This document shows, one piece after another, positions 8,886 through 18,079 of a DNA stretch of 64,000 bases (the first letter of the stretch is position 1; every line of letters starts with the position of its first letter). The notes beneath the pieces are model-generated. The model was not told the origin of the DNA, did no database searches, and was given only the letters and a program-made list of their open reading frames with translations. The stretch lies in contig NZ_CAJZAI010000016.1 of NCBI RefSeq assembly GCF_914271435.1, forward strand, positions 40,750-104,749, in the 5' to 3' direction. This DNA is from Cupriavidus laharis (GTDB lineage Bacteria; Pseudomonadota; Gammaproteobacteria; Burkholderiales; Burkholderiaceae). The position numbers and the translations under genes are program-made.

Positions 8886-9629
8886 TCAGCCTTCCTGCAC
8901 TTCGACGAAATCGTCACCGCCGCGAGCGGCTTCGACGACTTCCTGCACGGCGTTGGCACGGCCTTCCAGGATCGCGTCAGCCACGCCGCGCACGTACAGG
9001 GCCACGGCCTTGGACGAGTCGTCGTTGCCCGGGATCACATAGTCGATGCCTTCCGGCGAGTGGTTGGTATCGACCACACCGATCACGGGAATGCCCAGCT
9101 TGTTGGCTTCGGTCACGGCGATCTTGTGGTAGCCGACGTCCACCACGAAGATGGCGTCAGGAATGCCGCCCATTTCCTTGATGCCGCCGATCGATTTTTC
9201 CAGCTTGAGCATCTCGCGCTCGAACATCAGCGCTTCCTTCTTGCTCATGGTTTCCAGCGCGCCGGCTTCCTTGGCGGCTTCCATGTCCTTCAGGCGCTTG
9301 ATCGAAGTCTTGACCGTCTTGAAGTTGGTCAGCATGCCGCCGAGCCAGCGGGCGTCGACGTACGGCATGCCGGCACGGCCAGCTTCTTCAGCCAGGATTT
9401 CGCGCGACTGGCGCTTGGTGCCCACAAACATGATGGTGCCGCGATTGGCAGCCAGCTGACGCACGTACTTCAGCGCGTCCTGGAACATCGGCAACGTCTT
9501 TTCGAGGTTGATGATGTGGATCTTGTTGCGATGGCCGAAGATGAAGGGGGCCATCTTCGGGTTCCAGAAGCGGGTCTGGTGGCCGAAGTGGCAACCGGCT
9601 TCCAGCATTTCGCGCATGGTAACGGACAT
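8886..9629 (-). CDS. rpsB: 30S ribosomal protein S2
   Basis: S2 is a structural protein of the small subunit that binds near the S1 site. The start at 9629 (MSVTMREMLEAG) is preceded by TTGGAG and gives 247 residues, the normal length. The frame extends 14 codons further upstream without homology. Diagnostic motifs are 'CHFGHQTRFWNPKM', 'FVGTKRQSREI', 'RWLGGMLTNFKT' and 'PVIGVVDTNHSPEGIDYVIPG'. It opens the conserved rpsB-tsf-pyrH-frr run and is divergent from map. Confidence 0.98.
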   Translation of the reverse strand: MSVTMREMLEAGCHFGHQTRFWNPKMAPFIFGHRNKIHIINLEKTLPMFQDALKYVRQLAANRGTIMFVGTKRQSREILAEEAGRAGMPYVDARWLGGMLTNFKTVKTSIKRLKDMEAAKEAGALETMSKKEALMFEREMLKLEKSIGGIKEMGGIPDAIFVVDVGYHKIAVTEANKLGIPVIGVVDTNHSPEGIDYVIPGNDDSSKAVALYVRGVADAILEGRANAVQEVVEAARGGDDFVEVQEG

Positions 9630-9974
9630 GTAATTCTCCAATAGGGTTGGGTCTGAAGTCCGCCCCGACATTCCTGAAGAGGAACACCCCGGATGGGCGG
9701 ACCAGCGATTTCACGACTTCAAAAATCGACCGGCAGCGGCAAATGCTGCGCCGCAAACAAGTCAGCCCGCTATTCTAGCAACAAATGCCCGCACCACTCA
9801 AGCGGACCACAAATCTGCCAGTGCAGGCACGGGGAAGCGGGAAGTGCCGCTCATCTGACCCCGATTGCACGGACAACCGCTGCGATCAAGCGCCGATGGT
9901 GCGATAATCCCACATTACCTATCTGATTCCGGCGCGGCCCATGGCCCCGCCTTCACTTTTTCTGGCGAAGCAGC
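9630..9974. other. Divergent rpsB/map intergenic region
   Basis: These 345 bp contain no plausible gene. They hold the rpsB promoter and an apparent leader of roughly 135 nt. On the other side a GATAAT hexamer at 9903-9908 could be the -10 of map, though no good -35 precedes it. The leader may contain S2 autoregulatory structure, known for rpsB in gammaproteobacteria; I could not fold it reliably. Confidence 0.6.
9772..9801 (-). promoter_or_regulatory. Putative sigma-70 promoter of rpsB
   Basis: On the minus strand TTGAGT (9796-9801) and TAGAAT (9772-9777) are separated by 18 bp. Transcription would start near 9765 and give a 5' leader of about 135 nt before the S2 start codon. Confidence 0.65.
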
Positions 9975-10793
9975 ATGAGCATCCACCTGAACACCGCCGA
10001 AGACGTCGCCCAAATGCGCGTGGCTTGCCGCCTTGCCTCGGAAGTCCTCGACTACATCACGCCGTTCGTCAAACCCGGCGTGACCACCGGCGAACTCGAC
10101 CGGTTGTGCCACGCCTATATGCGTGACGTGCAAGGCACCGTACCGGCGCCGCTGAATTATGCGCCCCCGGGCTACCCACCCTTCCCCGGCGCCATCTGCA
10201 CTTCGGTCAACGACGTGATCTGCCACGGCATTCCCGGCGACCGCGTGCTCAAGGGCGGCGACGCCATCAACCTGGACATTACGGTCATCACCAAGGAAGG
10301 CTACTACGGCGACACCAGCCGCATGTTCATCGTCGGCGAGGGGTCGATCCTGGCCAAGCGGCTCGCGCAGGTGACCTACGAATGCATGTGGAAGGGCATC
10401 GCGCAGGTGCGCGCCGGAGCCCGCCTGGGCGATATCGGCCACGCCATCCAGGTGCACGCGGAAGCTGCCGGCTACAGTGTGGTGCGCGAGTACTGCGGCC
10501 ACGGCATTGGCAAGAACTTCCATGAAGACCCGCAGGTCCTGCATTACGGCCGCGCGGGAACCGGCGCCGAGATCAAGGCAGGCATGATCTTCACCATCGA
10601 GCCGATGATCAACGCTGGCAAGCGCGACATCCGCACCATGCCAGACCAGTGGACGGTCAAGACCCGCGACCGCAGCCTGTCCGCGCAGTGGGAACATACA
10701 GTGCTCGTGACCGAAACCGGCTACGAGGTGCTGACGGTGTCCGCCGGCACGCCCGCGCCGCCCGCATTCATTACGGAGTCGGTCGCGGCCTGA
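9975..10793 (+). CDS. map: Type I methionine aminopeptidase
   Basis: Map removes the initiator methionine from nascent proteins using a dinuclear metal centre. The 272 residues carry all five metal ligands and the catalytic histidine in the expected spacing: His84, Asp101, Asp113, His176 ('EYCGHGIGK'), Glu209 ('IFTIEP') and Glu240. Divergence from rpsB is common in proteobacteria. A Rho-independent terminator follows the stop codon. Confidence 0.97.
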   Translation: MSIHLNTAEDVAQMRVACRLASEVLDYITPFVKPGVTTGELDRLCHAYMRDVQGTVPAPLNYAPPGYPPFPGAICTSVNDVICHGIPGDRVLKGGDAINLDITVITKEGYYGDTSRMFIVGEGSILAKRLAQVTYECMWKGIAQVRAGARLGDIGHAIQVHAEAAGYSVVREYCGHGIGKNFHEDPQVLHYGRAGTGAEIKAGMIFTIEPMINAGKRDIRTMPDQWTVKTRDRSLSAQWEHTVLVTETGYEVLTVSAGTPAPPAFITESVAA

Positions 10794-10810
10794 GCCGCAA
10801 CCTGGTTGGG

Positions 10811-10836
10811 GGCGCCTGACGGGCGCCTTTCTTTTT
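10811..10836 (+). terminator. Rho-independent terminator after map
   Basis: GGCGCC (10811-10816) and GGCGCC (10822-10827) form a G+C stem with loop TGACG, followed directly by TTTCTTTTT. It lies 18 bp after the map stop codon and just before glnD. Confidence 0.8.
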
Positions 10837-10869
10837 CCAGCCGTGCCCACGAACCATCCTGCCCAGCCC

Positions 10870-13452
10870 ATGGACACCACGCCGGAACTCCTGCTCGCCG
10901 CACGCGTTCGCGACCAGTTGAAGGCCGACAAGCAGGCCCTGTTTGCCGATTTTGGCCAGACCGTCCAGGTCGGCACGCTCATCACGCGCCTGCGCCGCGC
11001 CGTGGACGCCGCGCTCATCGAGGCCTGGCGCGGGCTGGACATGCCCGCCGACGCCGCGCTGGTGGCCGTCGGCGGCTACGGCCGCGGGGAACTGTTCCCG
11101 TACTCTGACGTGGACGTGCTGCTGCTGCTGCCGTCCGAACCCGATGCCGGCACCGCGAGCCGGCTCGAACGGTTCATCGGCATGTGCTGGGACCTGGGGT
11201 TGGAGATCGGCTCCTCGGTCCGCACCGTGGAAGACTGCATCCGTGAAGCTCGCGCGGACATCACCATCCAGACCTCGCTGCTGGAAGCGCGCCTGCTGAC
11301 TGGCGAGCGCAAGCTGTTCAACGCGCTGCGCACGCAGCACCAGGCCGACCTGGACCCGGCAGCCTTCTTCCAGGCCAAGCTGCTGGAGATGCGCCAGCGC
11401 CACGCCAAGTACCAGGACACACCCTATTCGCTCGAGCCCAACTGCAAGGAGAGCCCGGGCGGCCTGCGCGACCTGCAGGTAATCCTGTGGATGACCAAGG
11501 CCGCAGGCCTCGGCGACAGCTGGAAAGAGCTGTTCGAAAAAGGGCTGCTGACGCAGCGCGAAGCGCAGGAACTCGCCCGCAACGAACGCCTGCTGAAGAC
11601 CATCCGCGCCCGCCTGCATCTCGTCGCCGGGCGCCGCCAGGACGTCCTGGTGTTCGATCTGCAGACCGCGCTGGCCGAATCCTTCGGCTACCGCCAGAAC
11701 GACAACAAGCGTGCCAGCGAGCAGCTGATGCGCCGCTACTACTGGGCCGCCAAGGCAGTGACCCAGCTCAACAGCGTGCTGCTGCTCAACATCGAGGCCC
11801 TGCTGTTCCCGAGCGAATCGCAGGTGACGCGCGTGGTCAACGAACGTTTCGTCGAGCGCCAGGGCATGCTGGAGATCACCAGCGACAGCCTCTACGAAAG
11901 CGACCCGCACGCCATCCTCGAGACCTTCCTGCTGTACGAGCGCACGCCGGGCATCAAGGGATTGTCCCCGCGCACGCTGCGCGGCCTTTACAACGCGCGC
12001 ACCGTGATGGATGCACGCTGGCGCAACGACCCCGAAAACCGCCGCCTGTTCCTGGCCATCCTGCAGGAACCGCAAGGCATCACCCACGCGCTGCGCCTGA
12101 TGAACCAGACCAGCGTGCTGGGCCGCTACCTGATCAACTTCCGCCGCATCGTCGGCCAGATGCAGCACGACCTGTTCCACGTCTACACCGTGGACCAGCA
12201 CATCCTGATGGTGGTGCGCAACATGCGCCGCTTCGCCATTGTCGAGCACACGCACGAATTCCCGTTCTGCAGCCAGCTGATGGCGAGATTCGACAAGCCC
12301 TGGGTGCTGTGGGTCGCGGCGCTGTTCCACGACATCGCCAAGGGCCGCGGCGGCGATCACTCGAAGCTGGGCACCGTGGATGCACGCCGCTTCTGCAAGC
12401 AGCATGGCATTGCGCGCGAGGACGCTGACCTGATCTGCTGGCTGGTGGAGCACCACCTGACCATGAGCCACGTGGCGCAGAAGCAGGACCTGACCGATCC
12501 CGAAGTCGTGCACGCCTTCGCACGCGTGGTCGGTGGCGAACGGCACCTGACGGCGCTGTACCTGCTGACCGTGGCCGATGTCCGCGGCACCAGCCCCAAG
12601 GTGTGGAATGCCTGGAAAGGCAAGCTGCTCGAAGACCTGTACCGCATCACGCTGCGCGTGCTGGGCGGCGCCAGGGTCGACCCGCATTCGATCTGGGCGC
12701 AGCGCCAGGAGGAAACCATCGCGCAGCTGCGCCTGAAGGCCTTCGACCCGGAGCTGGGCAAGCCACTGTGGGCGCAGCTCGACGTGGCTTTCTTCCTGCG
12801 CCACGATTCGCGCGATATCGCCTGGCTGACCCGTCACTTGTTCAACAAGGTGGACAGCCCGGTGCCGGTGGTGAAGGCACGGATTTCCCCTGCCGGCGAG
12901 GGCTTGCAGGTAGCGGTCTATGTCAAGGACCAGCCTGACCTCTTCGCCCGCATCTGCGGCTACTTCGAACGCAAGGCATTCTCGATCCAGGACGCCAAGA
13001 TCCACACCACCCGCCACGGCTACGCACTGGATACGTTCCAGGTGACCGACCCGGGCATGGCCGGCGATGGCGGCAACTACCGTGACATCCTTGCGCTGGT
13101 AGAGCACGAACTGGGCGACCGCCTGCAGCAACAGGCCGCACTCCCGGAACCCAGCCAGGGCCGCCTGTCTCGCCAGTCGCGCAGCTTCCCGATCAAGCCG
13201 CGCGTGGACCTGCGTCCGGACGAGCGCGGCCAGTATTACCTGCTGTCGCTGTCGGCCAACGACCGCACCGGCCTGCTCTACGCCATCACGCGCGTGCTGG
13301 CCAAACATCGCGTGTCCGTGCATACGGCGCGCATCAACACCCTTGGCGAACGCGTCGAAGACGTGTTCCTGGTCGACGGCAGCCGTCTTGCCGCCGATAA
13401 CCGATTGCAGATTCAGCTTGAACAGGACCTGCTCGCCGCGCTGGAAATCTGA
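10870..13452 (+). CDS. glnD: Bifunctional uridylyltransferase / uridylyl-removing enzyme GlnD
   Basis: GlnD senses glutamine and adds or removes UMP on PII proteins (GlnB/GlnK), controlling nitrogen metabolism. From the ATG at 10870 the product is 860 residues. The nucleotidyltransferase motif 'GGYGRGELFPYSDVDVL' includes Asp80 and Asp82. A central domain follows, then an HD phosphohydrolase domain ('LFHDIAKGRGGDHS', near residue 486), then two C-terminal ACT domains (about 690-860) that bind glutamine. A GTG at 10843 would add nine residues, but it lies directly after the map terminator. No clear ribosome binding site distinguishes the two. Confidence 0.96.
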   Translation: MDTTPELLLAARVRDQLKADKQALFADFGQTVQVGTLITRLRRAVDAALIEAWRGLDMPADAALVAVGGYGRGELFPYSDVDVLLLLPSEPDAGTASRLERFIGMCWDLGLEIGSSVRTVEDCIREARADITIQTSLLEARLLTGERKLFNALRTQHQADLDPAAFFQAKLLEMRQRHAKYQDTPYSLEPNCKESPGGLRDLQVILWMTKAAGLGDSWKELFEKGLLTQREAQELARNERLLKTIRARLHLVAGRRQDVLVFDLQTALAESFGYRQNDNKRASEQLMRRYYWAAKAVTQLNSVLLLNIEALLFPSESQVTRVVNERFVERQGMLEITSDSLYESDPHAILETFLLYERTPGIKGLSPRTLRGLYNARTVMDARWRNDPENRRLFLAILQEPQGITHALRLMNQTSVLGRYLINFRRIVGQMQHDLFHVYTVDQHILMVVRNMRRFAIVEHTHEFPFCSQLMARFDKPWVLWVAALFHDIAKGRGGDHSKLGTVDARRFCKQHGIAREDADLICWLVEHHLTMSHVAQKQDLTDPEVVHAFARVVGGERHLTALYLLTVADVRGTSPKVWNAWKGKLLEDLYRITLRVLGGARVDPHSIWAQRQEETIAQLRLKAFDPELGKPLWAQLDVAFFLRHDSRDIAWLTRHLFNKVDSPVPVVKARISPAGEGLQVAVYVKDQPDLFARICGYFERKAFSIQDAKIHTTRHGYALDTFQVTDPGMAGDGGNYRDILALVEHELGDRLQQQAALPEPSQGRLSRQSRSFPIKPRVDLRPDERGQYYLLSLSANDRTGLLYAITRVLAKHRVSVHTARINTLGERVEDVFLVDGSRLAADNRLQIQLEQDLLAALEI

Positions 13453-13475
13453 CCCGGCCGCGCAGCATTGAAGAT

Positions 13476-15302
13476 ATGACCGACAGCAATTCGCCGAAGC
13501 GCAAGACGCTCGGCATCAAGCCGCCCGCCGGCACTGCCCCCCGCAAGCCGGCCGGCAACCGGCCCGTGCGCGTCTCCGACCTGAACCGCAAGCGCGTCCA
13601 GGCCGTGGCCGAAGGCATCCGGCGCGCGCAGGGCGGCGCTGGAGCCAAGTCCGCCAAGGGCGCGACGTCCCCCGCCGACCCTGCCGCGGGCCGCTCCCCG
13701 CGGCCTGCTCGCGGCGACGGAGAACGTCCGCCGCGTCACGGCCGTCCCGCCGACGGCGAGCGGCAGGCACGTCCGCGCCGTTTCGACGATGACCAGCCAC
13801 GTCCTCGCCGCTTTGGCGACAACGAGGCCCGTCCACGGCGGTTCGGCGATGACGACCGTGCACCGCGCCGGTCTGGTGATGACGAGCGCCAGGCGCGCCC
13901 ACGCCGCTTTGCCGATGACGACGCACGCCCTCGGCGTTTCGGCGACGACAACCGGCCGCCGCGCCAGCAGCGCACCGAAGGCCGCGAACCGCAGCGCCGT
14001 TTCCGGGATGATGAGGCACGCCCTCGCCGCTTCAGCGACGACAGCCGTCCGCCGCGACCGCGACGCACCGAGGGCGGCGAGACGCCGCGCCGTTTCAGCG
14101 ATAACGAGGCACGCCCACGCCGTTTTGGCGATGACGACACGCGCCCCCGGCGCTTCAGCGACGACAACCGCCCGCCGCGCCAGCGACGCACCGTAGGCGG
14201 AGAACCGCCGCGGCGCTTCCGTGACGACGAGGCACGCCCACGCCGTTTTAGCGATGACGACGCGCGCCCCCGGCGCTTCCGCGACGACGAGTCGCGCCCA
14301 CGCCGCTTCGGCGATGACGATGCGCGTCCGCGACGTTTCAGCGATGACAATCGCCCGCCGCGCCGCTATGGCGACGACGACCGCCAGCGCCGCGCACCGG
14401 GCACCGGTGGCAGGCAAGGCGATGCGCCGGCGCGCCGCTTCAGCGACACTGCCGACCGCTCGCGCCCGGCCCGCGCCGACAAGCACCCCGCCCACGCCGG
14501 CGGCAGTGATACACCCGGGTCCAGCCACGATGACGGCCTCGTCCGCCTGTCCAAGCGCATGTCGGAACTGGGCCTGTGCTCGCGGCGCGAAGCGGACGAA
14601 TGGATCCCGCGCGGCTGGGTGCTGGTCGACGGCAAGCCCGTGACCGAGCTCGGTTCGCGAGTGCGGGCCGACGCCAACATCGAGATCCTGCAAGCCGCGC
14701 GCTCCGAGCAAGGCGAGCGAGTCACGGTGCTGCTGCACAAGCCTGTGGGCTATGTCTCCGGCCAGGCTGAAGACGGCTACGAGCCAGCCGTCGTCCTGTT
14801 CACTGCGGAAAACCAGTGGTCGGAAGACCCCACGCGCAAGCGCTTTGCGCCGTGGCAGCGCAAGAGCCTGGCTCCTGCCGGCCGCCTGGATATCGATTCG
14901 ACCGGCCTGCTGGTCCTGACCCAGGATGGCCGCGTGGCCCGCGCCCTGATCGGCGAAGACTCGACCATCGAGAAGGAATACCTGGTGCGCGTGCAATGGC
15001 ACTCGCCCGAGGGCGTGGTCGAACGCAATGTCAGTGAAGTCTTCCCGGCAGAGAAGCTGGAACTGCTGCGCCACGGCCTGTCGCTCGACGGCGTGGCGCT
15101 CAAGCCGGCCAAGGTGAGCTGGCAGAACGAGGAGCAGTTGCGGTTCGTGCTGCGCGAAGGCCGCAAGCGCCAGATCCGCCGCATGTGCGAGCAGGTGGGC
15201 CTGCAGGTGGTGGGTCTCAAGCGCGTGCGCATGGGCCGCGTCGTGCTGGGCGACCTGCCGCCGGGGCAGTGGCGCTTCCTTGGGCCGTTCGAGAAGTTCT
15301 GA
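13476..15302 (+). CDS. rluB: RluB-type 23S rRNA pseudouridine synthase with long repeat-rich N-terminus
   Basis: The C-terminal part (about residues 350-608) is a RsuA/RluB/E/F-family synthase. It has an S4 RNA-binding domain ('RLSKRMSELGLCSRREADEW') and the catalytic motif GRLDIDSTGLLVL, with Asp472 as nucleophile. A typical RluB is about 290 residues; this protein is twice that. The extra N-terminus (about 350 residues) is disordered and basic/acidic. It contains at least twelve exact RPRRF units followed by Asp-rich triplets at residues 98-303. Related betaproteobacterial RluB proteins carry low-complexity extensions, so RluB is the best call, but other RsuA-family targets cannot be excluded. 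It starts 23 bp after glnD. Confidence 0.88.
   Translation: MTDSNSPKRKTLGIKPPAGTAPRKPAGNRPVRVSDLNRKRVQAVAEGIRRAQGGAGAKSAKGATSPADPAAGRSPRPARGDGERPPRHGRPADGERQARPRRFDDDQPRPRRFGDNEARPRRFGDDDRAPRRSGDDERQARPRRFADDDARPRRFGDDNRPPRQQRTEGREPQRRFRDDEARPRRFSDDSRPPRPRRTEGGETPRRFSDNEARPRRFGDDDTRPRRFSDDNRPPRQRRTVGGEPPRRFRDDEARPRRFSDDDARPRRFRDDESRPRRFGDDDARPRRFSDDNRPPRRYGDDDRQRRAPGTGGRQGDAPARRFSDTADRSRPARADKHPAHAGGSDTPGSSHDDGLVRLSKRMSELGLCSRREADEWIPRGWVLVDGKPVTELGSRVRADANIEILQAARSEQGERVTVLLHKPVGYVSGQAEDGYEPAVVLFTAENQWSEDPTRKRFAPWQRKSLAPAGRLDIDSTGLLVLTQDGRVARALIGEDSTIEKEYLVRVQWHSPEGVVERNVSEVFPAEKLELLRHGLSLDGVALKPAKVSWQNEEQLRFVLREGRKRQIRRMCEQVGLQVVGLKRVRMGRVVLGDLPPGQWRFLGPFEKF
13767..14384 (+). repeat. In-frame tandem repeats encoding (A)RPRRF-xDD units
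   Basis: About 620 bp of the rluB-like gene encode units of the form RPRRF[G/S/A/R]DD, mostly 8-10 residues long. They are nested in a larger unit of the type 'RRFSDDNRPPRQRRT.GGE' that recurs three times and once in shortened form. DNA units such as CGCCCACGCCGTTTT/C-GCGATGACGA are well conserved but not identical, as expected for an expanding coding repeat. Confidence 0.9.
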
Positions 15303-15346
15303 GACACTTGCATCGCATTGTCGGCGCGTCGCCGGCGACGACGTAC

Positions 15347-15386
15347 CAATAGAAACGGGGCGCCAGTTGGCGCCCCGTTTCTATTG
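15347..15386. terminator. Bidirectional terminator between rluB and def
   Basis: A perfect 18-bp inverted repeat (15347-15364 and 15369-15386) surrounds a four-base loop AGTT. The arms end in A+T-rich CAATAGAAAC/GTTTCTATTG and have a G+C core GGGGCGCC. It sits between convergent genes and can end transcription from both sides. Confidence 0.85.
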
Positions 15387-15401
15387 TGGACATGCTGCCC
15401 T

Positions 15402-15935
15402 TCAGTCGTCGCTGTTCGGCGGCAGGTCCGGGAACAGCACCTCGGTAAAGCCGAAGCGCGTGAAGTCGCGCACACGCATGGGATACAGGATGCCTTGCAG
15501 GTGGTCGCACTCATGTTGCACGACGCGTGCGTGAAAGTCTTCCGCCACGCGCTCGATGCGGCTGCCCATCAGATCGTAGCCACTGTATTTGAGGCGCGTG
15601 TAGCGCGGCACGACGCCGCGCAAGCCGGGCACCGACAGGCAGCCTTCCCAGCCATCCTCCAGCTCGTCGGACAGCATCTCCAGCACCGGGTTGATGAGCA
15701 CCGTCTTAGGCACTGTCGGCGCGTCAGGATAGCGCGGATTGCGGTCGAAGCCGAAGATCACCACCTGCAGGTCCACGCCGATCTGCGGCGCCGCGAGGCC
15801 TGCACCGTTGGCATGGTCCATGGTGTCGAACATGTCTTCGACAAGCGTGCGCAACTCCGGCGTATTGAAGCGCTCGACCGGCCGCGCCACCTGCAGCAGG
15901 CGTGAATCGCCCATCTTGAGAATCTCGCGGATCAT
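15402..15935 (-). CDS. def: Peptide deformylase
   Basis: Def removes the N-formyl group from nascent proteins with a catalytic metal. The 177-residue protein shows all three motifs: GAGLAAPQIG, EGCLSVPG (Cys ligand) and QHECDHLQG (HEXXH with two His ligands and catalytic Glu). Its start overlaps the ligA stop by four bases (ATGA), so the two genes are translationally coupled. It is most likely the second def copy, as many betaproteobacteria have one near fmt as well; that copy is not visible here. Confidence 0.96.
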   Translation of the reverse strand: MIREILKMGDSRLLQVARPVERFNTPELRTLVEDMFDTMDHANGAGLAAPQIGVDLQVVIFGFDRNPRYPDAPTVPKTVLINPVLEMLSDELEDGWEGCLSVPGLRGVVPRYTRLKYSGYDLMGSRIERVAEDFHARVVQHECDHLQGILYPMRVRDFTRFGFTEVLFPDLPPNSDD

Positions 15936-18067
15936 GGCTGTTCCCCCGGTTGGTCCACGCCGGCCGATTCCAGCAGCGCCAGCATGCCGGCCTCATCGAG
16001 CACCGGCACGCCCAGGGCCTCGGCCTTGTCGAGCTTGCTGCCGGCCTCGGCGCCGGCCACCACGTAGTCAGTCTTCTTCGAAACCGAACCGGCCACCTTG
16101 GCGCCCGCGGCCTCCAGCATTTCCTTGGCGGCCTCGCGCGACAGGCTCGGCAACGTGCCGGTCAGCACAAAGGTCTTGCCTGCCAGCGGTGCGGGCGCCC
16201 GTGCGGCAGGCTCGCTTTCCGGCCAGTGTACGCCTGCCGCGCGCAGCTGCTCGATGACCTCCACGTTGTGCGGCTCGCCGAAGAAGTTGACGATCGACTG
16301 CGCCACCACCGGGCCCACATCGTTGACCTCCAGCAGCGCCGCCTCATCGGCCGCCATCAAGCCGTCGAGCTTGCCGAAATGGCGCGCGAGATCCTTGGCC
16401 GTGGCCTCGCCCACGTGACGGATGCCCAGCGAAAAGATGAACCGGTTGAACGTGGTGCTGCGCGAAGCTTCGATTGCCGCCACCAGGTTCGTGGCCGACT
16501 TGTCCGCCATGCGATCGAGCGCCGCCAGCTTGGCCACACCGAGCTTGTAGAGATCGGCCGGCGTGCGCACGATGCCCTGGTCGACCAGCTGCTCGACCAC
16601 CTTGTCGCCCAGGCCCTCGATATCCATGGCACGGCGCTGCGCGAAATGCAGCAGCGCCTGCTTGCGCTGCGCCGCACAGATCAGGCCGCCCGTGCAGCGC
16701 GCGATGGCTTCGTCTTCCAGGCGCTCGATGTGCGAACCGCACACCGGGCAGGTGGTCGGCATCACGAATGCTCGCGCACCTTCCGGACGCCGCTCCAGCA
16801 CCACGGCGACGACCTCCGGAATCACGTCGCCGGCGCGGCGTACGATCACGGTATCGCCGATATGCACGTCCTTGCGGCGCACCTCATCCTCGTTGTGCAG
16901 CGTGGCATTGGTCACTGTCACGCCGCCGACGAACACCGGCTGCAAGCGTGCCACCGGCGTAATGGCACCGGTGCGGCCGACCTGCACTTCGATGTCCTCG
17001 ACGATGGTGGTCATCTCCTGCGCAGGGAACTTGTGCGCCAGCGCGAAGCGCGGCGCGCGCGACACGAAGCCGAGCTGGTCCTGCTCGGCCAGCGCGTTGA
17101 CCTTGTAGACCACGCCGTCGATGTCATACGGAAGCTGGTCGCGCTGCTCGCCCACCTTGCGGTAGAAATCCAGCAGGCCTTGCGCGCCCTTCACCACCGC
17201 GCGTTCCTTGCATACCGGCAGGCCCATGGTGGCAAAGCCGTCCAGCATGGCGCTATGGGTCGCAGGACGATCGATGCCCTGCAATTCGCCCAGCCCATAG
17301 GCAAAGAACGACAGCGGACGCTTCGCGGTAATGCGCGGATCGAGCTGCCGCAGGCTGCCGGCCGCGGCATTGCGCGGATTGACGAAGGTCTTCTCGCCGG
17401 CCTCGGCCTGGCGCGCATTGAGCTTGTCGAAATCGCGGCGGTACATGAAGACTTCGCCGCGCACTTCCAGCACCGCGGGCGCAGCACCGCGCAGCTTGAG
17501 CGGGATTGCCTTGATGGTGCGCACGTTGGCCGTCACGTCTTCGCCGGTCTCGCCGTCGCCACGTGTGGCCGCCTGCACCAGGCGGCCGTCCTCGTAGCGA
17601 AGCGACATCGCCAAGCCGTCGAACTTCAGCTCGCATGCATACTCTACGGCTTCCGCGGCACTGAACAGGTCCTGCTCGGCGCCGGCCGCAACGTTGCGGC
17701 CGAGTCCTTGTGCGCAGCGGCGGTCAAAGCCGACCACATCCTCGTCGGAGAAGCCGTTGTTGAGCGACAGCATCGGCACGCGGTGACGTACGGTATCGAA
17801 CGCCGACAGCGGAGCGCCACCCACACGCTGCGTCGGCGAATCGGGCGCCAGCAGTTCCGGATGCTCGGTTTCCAGCGCCTGCAGCTCGGAGAAAAGCGCG
17901 TCATACTCGGCATCCGGGATGGTCGGTGCATCCAGCACGTAGTACTGGTAGTTGTGGCGGTCCAGCTCCTCGCGCAGCCATTGCACACGTTCGGCGGCGG
18001 CTACGGGCGGCAAGCCGCCGGCCGGCGCGGAGGCATCAGCCGGCGCACCGCGATGGGTTGCGTTCAT
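15932..18067 (-). CDS. ligA: NAD-dependent DNA ligase LigA
   Basis: LigA seals nicks in DNA replication and repair using NAD+. At 711 residues it has the full domain order: Ia domain; adenylation domain with Lys148 in the KFDG motif; OB fold; four-cysteine zinc finger ('CPVCGSHIERLE' onwards); helix-hairpin-helix repeats; C-terminal BRCT domain. The N-terminus has about 25 extra residues rich in Ala and Pro before the homologous part. It lies in the order smc, zipA-like, ligA. Confidence 0.97.
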   Translation of the reverse strand: MNATHRGAPADASAPAGGLPPVAAAERVQWLREELDRHNYQYYVLDAPTIPDAEYDALFSELQALETEHPELLAPDSPTQRVGGAPLSAFDTVRHRVPMLSLNNGFSDEDVVGFDRRCAQGLGRNVAAGAEQDLFSAAEAVEYACELKFDGLAMSLRYEDGRLVQAATRGDGETGEDVTANVRTIKAIPLKLRGAAPAVLEVRGEVFMYRRDFDKLNARQAEAGEKTFVNPRNAAAGSLRQLDPRITAKRPLSFFAYGLGELQGIDRPATHSAMLDGFATMGLPVCKERAVVKGAQGLLDFYRKVGEQRDQLPYDIDGVVYKVNALAEQDQLGFVSRAPRFALAHKFPAQEMTTIVEDIEVQVGRTGAITPVARLQPVFVGGVTVTNATLHNEDEVRRKDVHIGDTVIVRRAGDVIPEVVAVVLERRPEGARAFVMPTTCPVCGSHIERLEDEAIARCTGGLICAAQRKQALLHFAQRRAMDIEGLGDKVVEQLVDQGIVRTPADLYKLGVAKLAALDRMADKSATNLVAAIEASRSTTFNRFIFSLGIRHVGEATAKDLARHFGKLDGLMAADEAALLEVNDVGPVVAQSIVNFFGEPHNVEVIEQLRAAGVHWPESEPAARAPAPLAGKTFVLTGTLPSLSREAAKEMLEAAGAKVAGSVSKKTDYVVAGAEAGSKLDKAEALGVPVLDEAGMLALLESAGVDQPGEQP

Positions 18068-18079
18068 GACAGGCTCCGG

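Noticed and set aside
10771..13323. An 850-codon minus-strand frame over glnD
   Set aside because: It is a shadow of glnD.
13767..14384. CRISPR array
   Set aside because: Repeat units are variable, in frame and contiguous, with no unique spacers of constant length; they encode protein.
13413..15074. A 553-codon antisense frame over the rluB repeats
   Set aside because: The repeat is read in frame with S4 and synthase domains on the plus strand; the antisense product is a low-complexity shadow.
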